Assembly: GCA_945957605.1 (NCBI GenBank)
Contig: CAMFLR010000009.1
Span: 124,001 to 188,000, forward strand
Origin: an uncultured Isosphaeraceae bacterium
GTDB taxonomy: Bacteria > Planctomycetota > Planctomycetia > Isosphaerales > Isosphaeraceae
Length of the DNA stretch: 64,000 nt
Direction of reading: 5' to 3'
Below the pieces are notes generated by a model. That model did not search any database, had not been told where the DNA came from, and saw only the letters and a program-made list of their open reading frames with translations. This document shows positions 15,001 through 20,986 of this stretch, in pieces (position 1 is the first letter of the stretch; the number at the start of each line of letters is the position of its first letter). A program made the translations under genes and the position numbers.

Positions 15001-18000
15001 CGGTCAGACGATCATCAAGAACCTTCGTGGCAACGTCTATTCGACGAGCCCCGACCAGACGATTATCACGAACTCGCTCGACATCGAAGCCACCGGCGAT
15101 ATCCGTCCCTTGGCGGCGAACGACGTGTTGCTGGTGCAGTTGATTGAGAGCGTCGACCCCGCGAATAACGCAACACGCGCACCTTCGATCACGGCAATTT
15201 CCGGTGGAACATTGCTGCTCGAACTGCTCGCCCGTCGCCGCGATACAAATACCGGCACACTCACCGTACAGGCCGGAACGGTCAGCGCGGCGAAATCGCT
15301 GACGCTGCTGCTCGATCCGTCAGTCCAGGACGGCGTGCCCAACCAGACCATCGGCGGTCTGCTCGTCAGCCGGACGCAGCAAAGTCTTGCCGCGCACTAT
15401 TACACGCACTTCTACACGGATCAGGGAAACTCAAATAATTATGGGTTGTACGCCGATACTTCGACGTCGACGATCATCCCCAGCTCGTACCAATTTTTCA
15501 CACACAACGTTGGTACCCCTGGCCTCGCCCCTGGGTTAACGGCAGGCGGCGATATCAACCTCACGGCCACCGATCCCACGAACGCGGCCGGTCGAATTGA
15601 TATCCTCGGCTACCTCAACATGAATCCTGCTGGCTCGAGCGGGACGAATGTGATCAACGTGCTGACGTACGGCAATGTCGACTTGACCGAAACCATCAGC
15701 GCGATGCGCGTTGGCACGATTCAGTCGAACGGCGGCAACGTGACAATCGCGACGCAAGGCGGTAATGCGTCGGGCGATGACATTATTCTGGGGCCGAACG
15801 CGGCGATTTATGCTCCGGCGGGCTCGGTGATTGCAAACGTCGCCGATAATTTCACAATGGCGGTGGGCAGCACGATCAGCACGCGCTGGACGGCCGCAAC
15901 CAAGGGCCAGTCCGACAGTAACCAGGGAAGCGTGACGATCAATGGCGACCGCAACCTGTTTATTGCCGATCGAAATGCGAAGGGCAGCTCGATCTCGGTC
16001 AGCGGTCAAATCTGGTCTCCCACCGAAACCATCAACGGCGATCACAACAACACGATCGGCCTGACGAACGTGACGCCCGGCACCAACGCCACCGTGAACA
16101 CAACGACGGGCAGCAGCACGATCAATATCGGCAGCATCACGCCGTTCAATGGTGGCGTGCTAGCCAACATTCAAGGACCGCTCACGATCAACGGAGATGG
16201 CCTCGACACGCTGAACTTCGACGATACCGGCGATACCACGTCACGCTCGGCCTTCCTCACTTCAACGAAGCTCACAGGCCTGGGCATGGCGGCCACAGGT
16301 GTCATCTACGGCGGGATCAAGTCGCTCAATCTCAAACTCGGAACGGCGGTTGATACGGTAAATGTCCTGTCGACGGCTTCAATTACCACGTCGACCATCA
16401 CCGCGCAGGTTCCCAACAACCTTTGGAACATCGGCAGCAACGCTCCGAATCAAGGCAACGGATTTGTCGACGGCGTGTCCGGTCCGCTCATTCTCAACGG
16501 CGACGGCAACGACGTGATGAACGTTGACGACGTGGGAACCACCAACGCGAAGAACGCCGTCCTTACCGACTCGACGTTGACCGGCCTAGGCGCAGGACCG
16601 ATCAGCTACTTCGGCATGACGCTGCTGACAATCAACCTCGGCGCTCACGGCAATACGCTCACCGCAACGGTGACGAACAACCTGCCGGCAACCACGAATA
16701 TCGACGGCGGAACATCGTCAACCGACGCGTTCACTTCAACCTTCGCTCACGACTTCAACGGTGTGTTGAACCTGACGTCGTTCGAGATGGCGTCGATGCA
16801 AGTTGCGCATGATTTCAACGGTGCATTTAGCGACACTTCACCCGGTACCGTTCAGCTCATCAGCGTTGGTGGAACGATGCCGACGAGCGGCTCCATCACA
16901 GCGACTTCAATCGACAACCTCATTATCGGTCTACCCAGGAAGAGTTACATTCCCGGTCACGACCTTGCCGGAACGGTGACTCTCACGGGACAACTCAGCA
17001 ACCTGAGCGTTGGGGGTGATCTCAAGAGCTCGATCCAGGAATTTGGCGATATCACCAGCGCGTTCATCGGTGGTACGATTCCCGCCGGAGTGACGCTAAC
17101 TGCTACGAAGACGGCCAACAAGTTCGGCAATATTGGCCTGCTCATCGTCGGACCCGCGATGAACACTCCGGCAGCCGGTCACGACCTCGCTGGTACGATC
17201 AATGTCGATGGTCATCTCTCGGTTCTGAGCGTCAGCGGTAACTTGCTCAGCTCGATCACCGAGCACGGCATTATGCAGAGTGGTTATGTGGGCGGTTCGA
17301 TTTCGCAAGGCGTCAGCGTCAATGCTTTGAACGCCAACCCAATGCCAGCGGGCAGCGGCGAGGCGGGTGATATCAATGCCTTCACCGTTGGCCAGGATCT
17401 CGGCGGCACGATCAACGTCGCTGGCAACCTGGGAACGCTCGACGTTGGCAATGGCCCGCTTTTGCCGCCGGCGACAGGATCGATTACTCCGACCGCAACC
17501 GTCAATGTTGGTGGAAATCTCAATTCGTTGATCGTTGGACCGAATCAACTTTCGGTCGGCCAGAACATGGCGGGAACGATCAATGTGACGGGAACGCTCA
17601 ATAGCGCTCGAGTCGCTGGCGGTACACCGGGCCTCTACAGAGTCGGCCATGCGGGCACCATCGCGGCGTACGGCGGATTTGGGCCGGTTGTTCTGCGGGT
17701 AATTGAAAACGGCCTGGAACGCCGCGTTGAACTTGCAACGCCTTCTCAGCCCTTTGTCCAGCCGAACGCGAACGCACTCGCGGGAACGAATTACGTCAAC
17801 ACGAAGTATTTCTATGACTCGGGCGCGAATGCGAATCCGCAATTGACCGCCCAAATCACGAACGGCACCGGCTCGCAGGCGCTCGATCAGTACGACCTCA
17901 GCCTCGTCGTCTTCAATGATGCGGCGAAGTTCAATCTCAACCGGCTCGATGCCGTGGGCGCGGCACGCATTCGCAACGTCGCCGTCGAAGGTGATATTGT

Positions 18001-19486
18001 TACGAACATCGGAACTGCCGCTGCCGCATTCTTCCCCGGCGATACCACGCCAGCCGGTGTGAATTTGCCGCTCGACGACCTGGGATCGGTCGCCACGCGC
18101 GACTATATGCCGAATGGTGCGATCACCGCGCATTCGATCCAGGCCGTTGGGTTTGGTTCGCACACGAACAGCAGCAACGTGGTCGAGATTGGTGCCAAGG
18201 CAACTGCGGCTGATGCGGCTAAATTGCTCGCGCCCGGTACGGCAATCGTTCAAGCCGGTTCGACGAATGGGTCGAATACCGAAACCTTCCGCGTGCCGTT
18301 TGCCGACCTGACCGCCAAGCAATTGGTCGCGTTGTTCATCGATACAGTCGGTAGCCAGTTCGATCCCAACAACATGCTCTTCAGTGTTCAGGGCATCAAT
18401 AATGGATTGACCGTCACGCCCAATAACGTGGCGCGAGGGGCAGTCACGGGGCTCATCGGTGTCAACCGATCGCCGGGCAATCCCTCAGTCGTGCAGTCGG
18501 TCGATTTCCGCGGCGATGGCGCATCGATGAGTTCGTCGCAATACATCGCCGGCACGGTGACAAGCACTGGGCCCGTCGGCGATGTGACGATGTTCTCGCC
18601 CAGCGGCATGAACAACTTGACCGCCCCGAGCATCTTCGGCAACGTCAACGCGTATGGCCCAATTGTGGGCACGATTCAGACGACCGGGTTGCGGACCGAC
18701 CCAATTACCGGCGATGTGTCGACGGTTCCCGCAGACATCGGTCGGGCCTATGTCGTGCCAGCCAGCGGTCGAACGGCAGCTTTTGTCACGGTGACGACGC
18801 TTTGGGGTACGGGAACCAACACGATTCGCGGCAAGGTCATCAGCCGTGGCGACATCATTAGCGCGGTTCGCGGCGACGGCGGCTCAACGGGCGTGATTGC
18901 GGCTCAGGGCAATATTGGCGTGCTTTCGACGCTGATCGCCGGCAAGACTGCCAGACTTGGCGGAGTTACAATCAATGGCGCGTTTGGCGGCCAGATCGTT
19001 TCGGAAGGAAATATCCTCGGCGATCTGCTGTTCCACGGCAGTCTCATCGGTGGACGTGTCGTCGCCAAGGGCAACGCAGCCTTGGTGCCGCCAGGCTCGC
19101 AAATCGGTATCCTGGGCAACGTCGTTGTCGACTATGGCGTCGCCACGACGTCGGGCCTGGACGCTCAATCCGCAATCATCTCGGGTGGCGAGATTGGTGA
19201 TAGCACACTCGGGACCAAGATCTCGAACGCAGCGGCCAACCTCGGATTTATCGCGGCCAAGAATGCAATCAACTCGGGAGCCACAACTCTCACAGGCACG
19301 ACGTTCTCCAGCCTGAACAACGCCGACCCGAGTGCGCAGGCCATTGATGCGATCTTTACCGAAGTAAATCAAGCCCTCGCACTTGACGTCAACGCAGCCG
19401 ACCTCGCCGGCCTCACGTTGATCCTCGACGACCTTGCCGCGATCCATATCGGCCCGGACGGCAAGCTCACGGGCACGAAGAAATAA
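2..19486 (+). CDS. Giant repetitive surface/adhesin-type protein, 5' end outside the window
   Basis: The frame is open from base 2, so the ATG at 326 is internal and the gene starts upstream; at least 6494 residues are present. Order of regions by nucleotide: parallel beta-helix repeats with a choice-of-anchor-Q-like end (2-610, asparagine/glycine-rich rungs, then a DIGAFES-type close); three Ig-like/filamin-like domains (about 611-1530); a transition with N-rich repeats; a very long array of 50-60-residue glycine-rich repeats (about 2580-14100) broken by clusters of a different module; haemagglutinin-like beta-helix strands (about 14700-16700); four HDLAGT-type modules (16958-17640); and a final domain ending in a basic tail. 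The array resembles large filamentous adhesins of the LktA type (recalled, not searched). Almost no cysteine is visible, which fits an exported protein. The signal and any LEPR-XLL motif would lie upstream. No PEP-CTERM, LPXTG or autotransporter barrel is visible at the C-terminus, so the anchoring route is unknown. Confidence 0.9.
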   Translation, partial: SQNQATSGGGGLYSNSVVDISTSTFDNNSTSGSGGAAFNQGGVLDFSNSTIYHNSAFTGGGILSTVTSSLFLLDATVASNSAQVEGSGILNFGLAALSNTIVAGNSPTMTPNSTDLDGSFDAAHSFNNLIGDANSSGGLLAANGNLIGVNPGFGAFGYYGGQTSTLRLATGSAAINAGNPNFALPTDQRGVARFGNTDIGAFESSAYLVKFVGLSYPTLEVGTASTVLTGQAIDPTSRSTVHGSVQISLGNISVTVPIDPVTGTFSAVFPTSSLAINPSGYTVAYHYLGVVPPGGAIDAVSTIKVLGGLDHFVITGLPASVNAGAITTILVQAVDSLGDVLPSYTGTVGIGISDPRGTVPLSYTFNAGDAGAHSFDVVFRTAGFQVLAVSDSSRLVFTTQSTTVVPLQATQFVVSGLPANTVAGYPVSFTVSAEDKYGNIVPSYAGTVHFTSSDANAVLPPDVTFDGSTGVITETGALTFNSVGPENIVAHDKANLIPAGAEPTQVVAATPGLTDFLQSRILYIIGGAFSPDVTVRIAPQDHTQYDVVLFTSEAPDRYARSSFDKVVVLGKVGNFTLRIDATNGSPVPVDGIDFTGDPAAQNTLVGPNLNNTWTITGHNSGELDDPITFTNVQNLTGGNVGDLFTFVGAGAVSGVIHGGTGPTILRNDGGTLNLTNNVITAGGNLTIMGASVVIGNLVTISTTQRDAVTHETIGNSGNISIYSPSYPVVLDPVLGFIVKTTGAQTSPTSNIAASITINSKSSLLADVDENSEFEAGDVVLEVKDSSLRQATVLSPIGVNNLSATINVTGATIRGGEVEINTEAVVEEVYENWGDYSDKIGETLFGMLNQIPGLAISALTGISGQVIVRQSTATIALTSSEIFASGAVNVGSTASTNSSFHTVSVNGTLAGAAGSPFAVSIGYGEGHSNATTTLTGTTIEAEESVNVTSSATTEAATKSRTSSNIIAGLVDPNSAAIAVAVANTSETSHVSVSSNSSITSTHGSISTDATGEVTNFAWAQPTVLKDGTVALGVAIDYDTADIKTQIDGTLDAAGGVINAFNADPTAGQIDYSTDTIEIPNSGFEDGATVTYSNGGGPDIGGLTDGQTYYVQVVDANHIRLANAATLKLSYVRPPQYAAGATVQQSLGILAKIDFDASAVNTSTSQITFANPHGLKDGQAVTYYGTTSVQDANGNQLNSGVVPLVQGQTYYVKYISPTVIQLSATPGGAPIQLTGAGVGTHSLLYQDQSKTQDFDPEDAVNEESNTITFTSPHGFQTGDAVVYHTDPNLTVSGSVTDDRSNGTLDFANDPDPAIDGLIDGWVYYVVKVDDHTIRLTSSKEDALAAEAIDLTQASGSGAALGAEHSLSATGTVDGISIHAGLEATNIITASSEVSKDPLSLASFLTDASVNTDTLIGGAAALGQIGLQSLAGFVSSILPGGGGAVSVPKTPAGQAGAGAGAVAINYFNHAVEAIVGSTARIMSSRSIEVAADIEEYSQIYSTAGASKPSLDKSVVVASAAVGIGIYNNTAKATVANAARLDANDEISVTSAIDYPFLIASPVEAINPADYLKATGPDGWAYFNDGTLGLASNLFNTFVQTEASDGSATIGGSFAFNRYNNDSEATIGADAQVNEARTDPRYHQGVQSVSVAADTDMNLIQVVGVGGLSFNLDGLADSKESIGEAIEKKLGTKDKILAGAKSLVNPFGAEEGEGGIGASFLIQDIHNTTDASIQANAKVSASSADGVDGDPEISVEANTHGFNFAFGQSGSSGDSFGVAGTFVVANLDNTTHAHMDTGTTIDQAGAVTVSATDDSTQIGLTGGVTSSDNVGIGLSFGLNIISRDTQAFIGAGIDPATGEPLPSGNGESYINAEGPVTVEALTDGAIWTASLAATAVTAGPNPAQPPPTIGNNALAAPPNAQANLTARLLQLLQIPGFVPGLTSPLATLFGIGSGATQPTVSISAAGDVSINLSTKENTFAFINDTGKVMSEGAVTVHAEADTAIWSLAGAVAIQTSEDVGRKSVGVAGSISVNVMQADTRAFVSAATIDGLSIDISAERDGGIRALTAGGAGLPSPYSGTAVAGSVSANVGLYSVTAYASGARLNAQDDLSVTATDQSTIWSIAGAAAYGGDGGYGAAFAINLLGLPDQPDSTSAYIENSTISLEHGTLEVAARDQNSSVDPRIVAVTAAFAASDTAEDSVGAGMVSVNIIASQTTANITGSTILQPAAATGTASVDVIAADTSGIISVGGAIGIAVFQSTIPGNRVIGAAIGYNEINNQISAFIDGGSLNIKGDLFVTATSNATISGTAVGAGLSGSASGFAGSSTANLIKNTIDAHISDALDTNPYAIQVGGTVVVSATDTSVVVGIAGAVAVSLNQNAAGASVVYDLIQNTIFANISNSTVNATGSIYVVAASSPTVVGLALGVAGSEKFSIGGSVVVNSIANTVDAHVGDGSTVHAHGNINISASQSASMVSVAGAFAAAVQQGAIGAAISYNYIGAAYNPANPVAYDEGASSTNSITAYINASTVTTDGSLSLSGGLTKPTLPSAASDVTSTRELGFNPTTDIDTSTNTITFASPHELQNGQPIIYHPGTSGVGLGYKTVQGSDGSDSVTEMKDGDTFYVIVISPTQIQFSLKPPSEDDPHPAPLMLSTTGVTDTNPTFSVPQLNLMTEPANVFNPATDVSSGAIQFANAPQLATGDAVIYHTGASSDTPIGYIYNGSTVRLRDGGTYYAIVDPANHNIVRLAISYDDAMANKPLSLTVGGATGSEHSISATIAVPVPAPLNSQIISVSVAGAVSVSMASYGDIAASLSLNFIRNDVDVAIKNLSATQTVTAAADLTMTANDVSQIIAIGGGVAITLGGAGVGASVAYNDITNSIVSRIGSSWVAGTSGLPETVAAADANAGTIKADTINVTATENATIIDVAIAGAGASLFALGGSVAVNRISNHVDAHVGNSASVIGTTSATFSASDTPTIVVVAGGFSGAETIAAGAAVAYNEISDTVLAFSDTSAVSAPSGNVAFNSTLMASIVSVTLGIAVAGTGAVAANAAGNVLGSLVEAYIAHSNISAGDNVTVAASTNNAITDFGGSLGAAGGLGVGGSILVNKVNDTTHAFVTASNVHAKGSGATTGVKQWSLLDSSGNVDTSDSSSTQQINGLAVVASSNENVTQGAASVGIGVDGFGIGLNVLINLVGDTTLAYIDNSQINDQANVGGAVIVRAHQSTSVHNGSGAAGLGTAAGFAAGTNVDVITNTTRAYIANSDPATAGNTGKRTSVFAGPGGVDVTASSREDVLEVAVSVGIGGAAGIAGAASGVSLGSTTNAYIADANVNSGGGVNVQANNAATVNFYDGSINGSLIVGIGASVAVGIDNDKTTASIDSAKIISSGDTTVRADSAETFASLVGTGGLGGIVAIEGAIAVMLLTPTTQAYIDNKGISGLNSDINATNGSLLVHAHDTPTISDGVGSIAGGGIGFGASIDVITLAPTVGAFIGTNTKATAGLGVTVEAMASPSVSSTVVAFALGAGSGDGAIAIFNMGVNGAISINDNGTQTTTANVQGSVNDTLSPNTTGAYNSSSSADPNVSNQQTSSIATNLGTSASSKSVQISFAGNSQVQGSTLAYIDAGANVTAKNGGITVKATNTPSGNTTYSGLTGGVAIGTLGSIGASVTQAKFNNETNAYIAATATVSATGTIEVQAGYTNVSQVNAFGGQGGGIFAAGAEIAIFADTSVQAAHIDGSVTKAGAISIESVGNQKISGQAKGLQAGGVAVGAAVASGDIESQTLAYLAPGAQIDQAATGSVGSLSINASSSTLGSLDVLATTVGFLGGGGGANPSITVKPTTKAYVGSGNTVNVSGNISIQASAPLAEADGIAQAVSIGAVGISAAKIDAVTSPTVLSFIDKNANIKAGGDVLIHSETTAGQQAANTSDEFKPTDVDTGTSTVNVSLSLNNGATVVYDPEGNTGIGGLQPYSQTINSVTFSPGATGGTITRNDGIGWLSAGFRVGQLIEFTTTDPKDPNNSVYTIQSINGTSLTVTAAQPLKGETIGGSVQIDRSYSVLNPSVALTNLAFSTAGNTVTRSDAGSWTTDGFVAGSKVTIGGAGSDSGVYTIQSVSSNGKTLTLASTTPLAATQTISGQVTLTLSGAIRFGASFDAATNIDLATNTITFATPTTFETGDIVKYDNGGTAAVGGLIPNTPYYVTKVGPNSIRLSLVSTPTSINFNPGAVSSTNHTITLPGLADGDIVTYNAPAPVTFNSSSINISDVNDQPQTDANGKIVTNATAYNIYLPNNSFNDGDAVVYNPANGSPTIGNLVAGTTYFVVKQGPNFIQLKNSGGSIVQISVAANAASSQTLIKTSDLPIGGLVDGHVYKVHVLNGNTFELLDPKTLAVISLDATGLDGSATHSLTVNDVVLVPSSGTQSLYISLTSQPSGNGRLLGPGGVSLLLTSPVTGSGTSSVSATGGGAGLLSVNVPTATLTIAPVIQSYNAATSLQAHNVTITAASTVNGTAYASSGGAGFVQVGSAHATLIQNVTTNAFVGLPDGTAIGTSVIASGDFTMGATSDLKSSVTTSANSGAAVGGAIADSSDQVSYNTKSTVGSGAVVNATGNVRFTTDTKTTASTDSSAFIIGLGVGADADSDPNNAPGVPLGLNLGVNGAPVLSQVEIGKGASVTGQTVAFQATNSAMSLSSSASAKAINPILLGVASAFANAHVNGTPTTQVLIDGDANTKVTGTQGVDILVNQATPDITRSPYALAVAIIPPQDGSPSGNVVMVGAINAGALATVTSGVRTIGTPLATGVQDSASKNVTNLALNVQSTTGTGTDLDSRDSTTNTIAWDSNVVINSGGQNATLTIDPNGVITQDDNVTVTDGNQNVLTVGSTVPVGSVVNASASAQLATAYFYVPTGGSTNTIANSANPLFTFNGGLQGVHITNSSDRQLNIQNIDVAPRDPVSEVRLDGPNLATVNNAVPFNFLIGIGTGAAIVDIENINPAQTPSDITLFGTINNPIGQTIIKNLRGNVYSTSPDQTIITNSLDIEATGDIRPLAANDVLLVQLIESVDPANNATRAPSITAISGGTLLLELLARRRDTNTGTLTVQAGTVSAAKSLTLLLDPSVQDGVPNQTIGGLLVSRTQQSLAAHYYTHFYTDQGNSNNYGLYADTSTSTIIPSSYQFFTHNVGTPGLAPGLTAGGDINLTATDPTNAAGRIDILGYLNMNPAGSSGTNVINVLTYGNVDLTETISAMRVGTIQSNGGNVTIATQGGNASGDDIILGPNAAIYAPAGSVIANVADNFTMAVGSTISTRWTAATKGQSDSNQGSVTINGDRNLFIADRNAKGSSISVSGQIWSPTETINGDHNNTIGLTNVTPGTNATVNTTTGSSTINIGSITPFNGGVLANIQGPLTINGDGLDTLNFDDTGDTTSRSAFLTSTKLTGLGMAATGVIYGGIKSLNLKLGTAVDTVNVLSTASITTSTITAQVPNNLWNIGSNAPNQGNGFVDGVSGPLILNGDGNDVMNVDDVGTTNAKNAVLTDSTLTGLGAGPISYFGMTLLTINLGAHGNTLTATVTNNLPATTNIDGGTSSTDAFTSTFAHDFNGVLNLTSFEMASMQVAHDFNGAFSDTSPGTVQLISVGGTMPTSGSITATSIDNLIIGLPRKSYIPGHDLAGTVTLTGQLSNLSVGGDLKSSIQEFGDITSAFIGGTIPAGVTLTATKTANKFGNIGLLIVGPAMNTPAAGHDLAGTINVDGHLSVLSVSGNLLSSITEHGIMQSGYVGGSISQGVSVNALNANPMPAGSGEAGDINAFTVGQDLGGTINVAGNLGTLDVGNGPLLPPATGSITPTATVNVGGNLNSLIVGPNQLSVGQNMAGTINVTGTLNSARVAGGTPGLYRVGHAGTIAAYGGFGPVVLRVIENGLERRVELATPSQPFVQPNANALAGTNYVNTKYFYDSGANANPQLTAQITNGTGSQALDQYDLSLVVFNDAAKFNLNRLDAVGAARIRNVAVEGDIVTNIGTAAAAFFPGDTTPAGVNLPLDDLGSVATRDYMPNGAITAHSIQAVGFGSHTNSSNVVEIGAKATAADAAKLLAPGTAIVQAGSTNGSNTETFRVPFADLTAKQLVALFIDTVGSQFDPNNMLFSVQGINNGLTVTPNNVARGAVTGLIGVNRSPGNPSVVQSVDFRGDGASMSSSQYIAGTVTSTGPVGDVTMFSPSGMNNLTAPSIFGNVNAYGPIVGTIQTTGLRTDPITGDVSTVPADIGRAYVVPASGRTAAFVTVTTLWGTGTNTIRGKVISRGDIISAVRGDGGSTGVIAAQGNIGVLSTLIAGKTARLGGVTINGAFGGQIVSEGNILGDLLFHGSLIGGRVVAKGNAALVPPGSQIGILGNVVVDYGVATTSGLDAQSAIISGGEIGDSTLGTKISNAAANLGFIAAKNAINSGATTLTGTTFSSLNNADPSAQAIDAIFTEVNQALALDVNAADLAGLTLILDDLAAIHIGPDGKLTGTKK
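2580..14100 (+). repeat. Array of 50-60-residue glycine-rich adhesin repeats inside the giant gene
   Basis: Each unit has a small-residue stretch such as GAVAVSL or GGSVAVN, then an N-x-I-x-N-x-hydrophobic segment, then A-x-I-x-x-S and a short strand ending in a V-x-A step. Clear examples lie at about 6710-7560 and 8350-9330, where units follow one another directly. The pattern predicts stacked beta-strands, as in filamentous adhesin stalks. Units have diverged at DNA level, so this is a protein repeat and not a recent tandem duplication. Unit boundaries are by eye. Confidence 0.75.
3200..13200 (+). repeat. Interspersed 80-110-residue modules with D-G-x-x-V-x-Y and YYV motifs
   Basis: At least eight copies occur in three clusters: starting near 3200, 3450 and 3750; near 7670 and 8020; and near 11770, 12425 and 12820. 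A typical copy has an N-T-I-T-F strand, then a PHGL or similar turn, then DGQAVTYY or GDAVVYH, then DGQTYYV, then an I-R-L or I-Q-L strand and a closing H-S-L. They interrupt the glycine-rich repeats, so they look like globular knobs inserted in a stalk. This structural reading is inference. Confidence 0.7.
16958..17640 (+). repeat. Four C-terminal HDLAGT-type modules in the giant gene
   Basis: Modules begin at 16958 (HDLAGT), 17180 (HDLAGT), 17393 (QDLGGT) and 17561 (QNMAGT), so they are 74, 71 and 56 residues apart. Each continues with a short strand, an L-x-x-L-x-V turn and a G-x-L or G-N-L segment. They precede a domain with a YGGFGPVVLRVIENG segment. The arrangement suggests a short beta-solenoid cap after the long stalk; the function is unknown. 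Confidence 0.65.
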
Positions 19487-19532
19487 TCGTAGATTTTTGC
19501 ATCATTGCTCACACACCTTGACGGAGGAATCC

Positions 19533-20231
19533 ATGCGATACAGAGCCCTATCACTTGCTGCCGTGCTTTTGCTTGGTACCGTAAGTGCCCGCGCCGATTT
19601 CATCCCGGTCATCACAAATCTGGATGCGAACACCTTTCCCGTAACCACGGTTTCCGGATCGCTACCGGCCATCACCGGTCAATCGTTCATCGCAGGCGTG
19701 AATGCAACGCTGTCGGAAGTGAAGATCGAGCTTGATCCCCAGAACCTGCCGACCTCGGCACCAAGCCTTGTGCTAGAGAGCAGCATTTCGGCAGTCGACG
19801 ATGGTGGACATAACTTCTTTGCTCCGAATGGAGTTATTTACAATAGCTTTACTCTAAGTTCGACCGATACGACGACCGGTATTCTCACTTACACGGCGAC
19901 AACTCCATTCTCGCTCGTGAGTGGCGTGAACTACTGGCTGGTAGCGACGCCAACGGGATCGGACTCCGGCCTTTCCTGGAGTTTCAACGCACCGGGGCAA
20001 ACGCCCAACCAGTCGAACGGTTTTACAATCCAGCCCAACGATGCGTCGTTCTTCTCGAATCCCGATAGCTCGATTTCGTATGTGAATCCTGGCGAAGCAG
20101 TGCAGCTTTTTGAGCTAAGCGTCGCGATTCCCGAGCCCTCTTCGATGGCACTAACTCTCATCGGTGTCTGCACGCTTTATGCGTTGAAGTATCGCCGTGC
20201 TCGTGCTCGTCGTGCTTCGGAAACGGTTTAA
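19533..20231 (+). CDS. PEP-CTERM exported protein, choice-of-anchor type
   Basis: A 232-residue protein with a signal peptide (about residues 1-21, ending in ARA before DFIP) and a single beta-rich domain. The last 34 residues form a PEP-CTERM sorting tail: PEP motif, hydrophobic segment, arginine-rich end. PEP-CTERM proteins are recognised and processed by an exosortase and then exported to the surface or extracellular matrix. The start at 19533 is chosen over an upstream TTG because a GGAGG box lies 6-8 bases before it and the signal peptide begins there. It follows the giant gene after 46 bases and may share its transcript. The choice-of-anchor label comes from general appearance (strands with T-L-S-E-V and GVNYWLV patterns) and is not secure. 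No exosortase gene is in the window. Confidence 0.85.
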   Translation: MRYRALSLAAVLLLGTVSARADFIPVITNLDANTFPVTTVSGSLPAITGQSFIAGVNATLSEVKIELDPQNLPTSAPSLVLESSISAVDDGGHNFFAPNGVIYNSFTLSSTDTTTGILTYTATTPFSLVSGVNYWLVATPTGSDSGLSWSFNAPGQTPNQSNGFTIQPNDASFFSNPDSSISYVNPGEAVQLFELSVAIPEPSSMALTLIGVCTLYALKYRRARARRASETV

Positions 20232-20242
20232 CTGCGGAGTTC

Positions 20243-20277
20243 AACGATTCCGCCTGAGTTGCGTGGGCGGAATCGTT
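20243..20277 (+). terminator. Terminator-like hairpin after the PEP-CTERM gene
   Basis: A perfect 12-base inverted repeat (AACGATTCCGCC and its complement) with an 11-base loop starts 12 bases after the stop codon at 20231. No clear T-run follows, so it is either a weak intrinsic terminator or an mRNA-stabilising hairpin. Confidence 0.55.
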
Positions 20278-20465
20278 CGGTCAGAGTCTGGCTCGAAAGA
20301 GATTGATGAGCAGCGCGTCGGCAATTGATGGATTTGCGCCTGTATTCGTGAATTTGGAAGTCAATCAGAAGATTGTTTAATCGTTGATTCAAAGGATCAA
20401 AGGCTATCAAGTTCGCGCACATTTTGTGCGGAATCTAACAGCGTCGCATCTTTGTGGCCGAATCG

Positions 20466-20494
20466 TTGACAAACGTAATCGGTTCGGCTAAGGT
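20466..20494 (+). promoter_or_regulatory. Possible sigma-70-type promoter of the blaI-M56 pair
   Basis: TTGACA at 20466-20471 and TAAGGT at 20489-20494 are separated by 17 bases, about 40 bases before the BlaI-family start. A split inverted repeat GACAA (20468-20472) and TTGTC (20494-20498) frames the core promoter and could be part of a BlaI operator, but no classic TACA/TGTA dyad was found. The rest of the 305-base gap shows nothing else. Confidence 0.4.
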
Positions 20495-20536
20495 TGTCCT
20501 GGTGTGATCCACTACATCCCAGGAGGCCAAAGCCTC

Positions 20537-20950
20537 ATGAGTGGCGACGATGTCGAGCCCAGGGATTTGTCCCGGGCCGAGTGGAAGGTGATGAAGATTG
20601 TTTGGGAGCTTCGCAAGGCAATGGCCCGCGAGGTTTACGTGATTGCGGGCGAAGAGCATGGCTGGACGCCGGCGACCGTAAAAACGCTGCTCGCCCGGCT
20701 CGTCGAAAAGGGATACGTGTCGACGACCCGTGTGGGGAACGGATTCGTCTATCGCCCTGCGCGAACTGCACTCTCAACCTTGCAGGCGGCCGCAGATAGC
20801 TTGCTTACGCACGCCGTCGAGGGCGTAAGCGGGCCGCTTTTGGCCCATCTTGTCGAGCAAACCGACCTTAACGAGGCCGATCTTGACTCGTTGCAAAAAC
20901 TGATCGAAGCCAAGAAGAAATCGCTCAACAAAAAAACACGCGGCTCGTAA
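20537..20950 (+). CDS. BlaI/MecI/CopY-family transcriptional repressor
   Basis: A 137-residue winged-helix protein. The N-terminal half has the family pattern LSRAEWKVMKIVWE, a recognition helix around TPATVKTLLARLVEKGYV, and a wing ending in FVYRPA; the C-terminal half is the helical dimerisation region. BlaI-type repressors bind operator dyads and are inactivated when the partner M56 membrane protease is activated. The start at 20537 follows an AGGAGG box (20521-20526); an in-frame GTG at 20504 would leave that box inside the gene. The M56 gene begins 36 bases downstream, so the two form the usual repressor-sensor pair. The target need not be beta-lactam resistance: in planctomycetes such pairs are numerous and mostly uncharacterised. 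Confidence 0.92.
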   Translation: MSGDDVEPRDLSRAEWKVMKIVWELRKAMAREVYVIAGEEHGWTPATVKTLLARLVEKGYVSTTRVGNGFVYRPARTALSTLQAAADSLLTHAVEGVSGPLLAHLVEQTDLNEADLDSLQKLIEAKKKSLNKKTRGS

Positions 20951-20986
20951 CCCACCAGGCAATTCATGCAGGAGTGGAGTTTCGCA

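Noticed and set aside
17096..18322. 408-codon minus-strand open frame
   Set aside because: Same reason: lies fully inside the giant gene and shows no family features.
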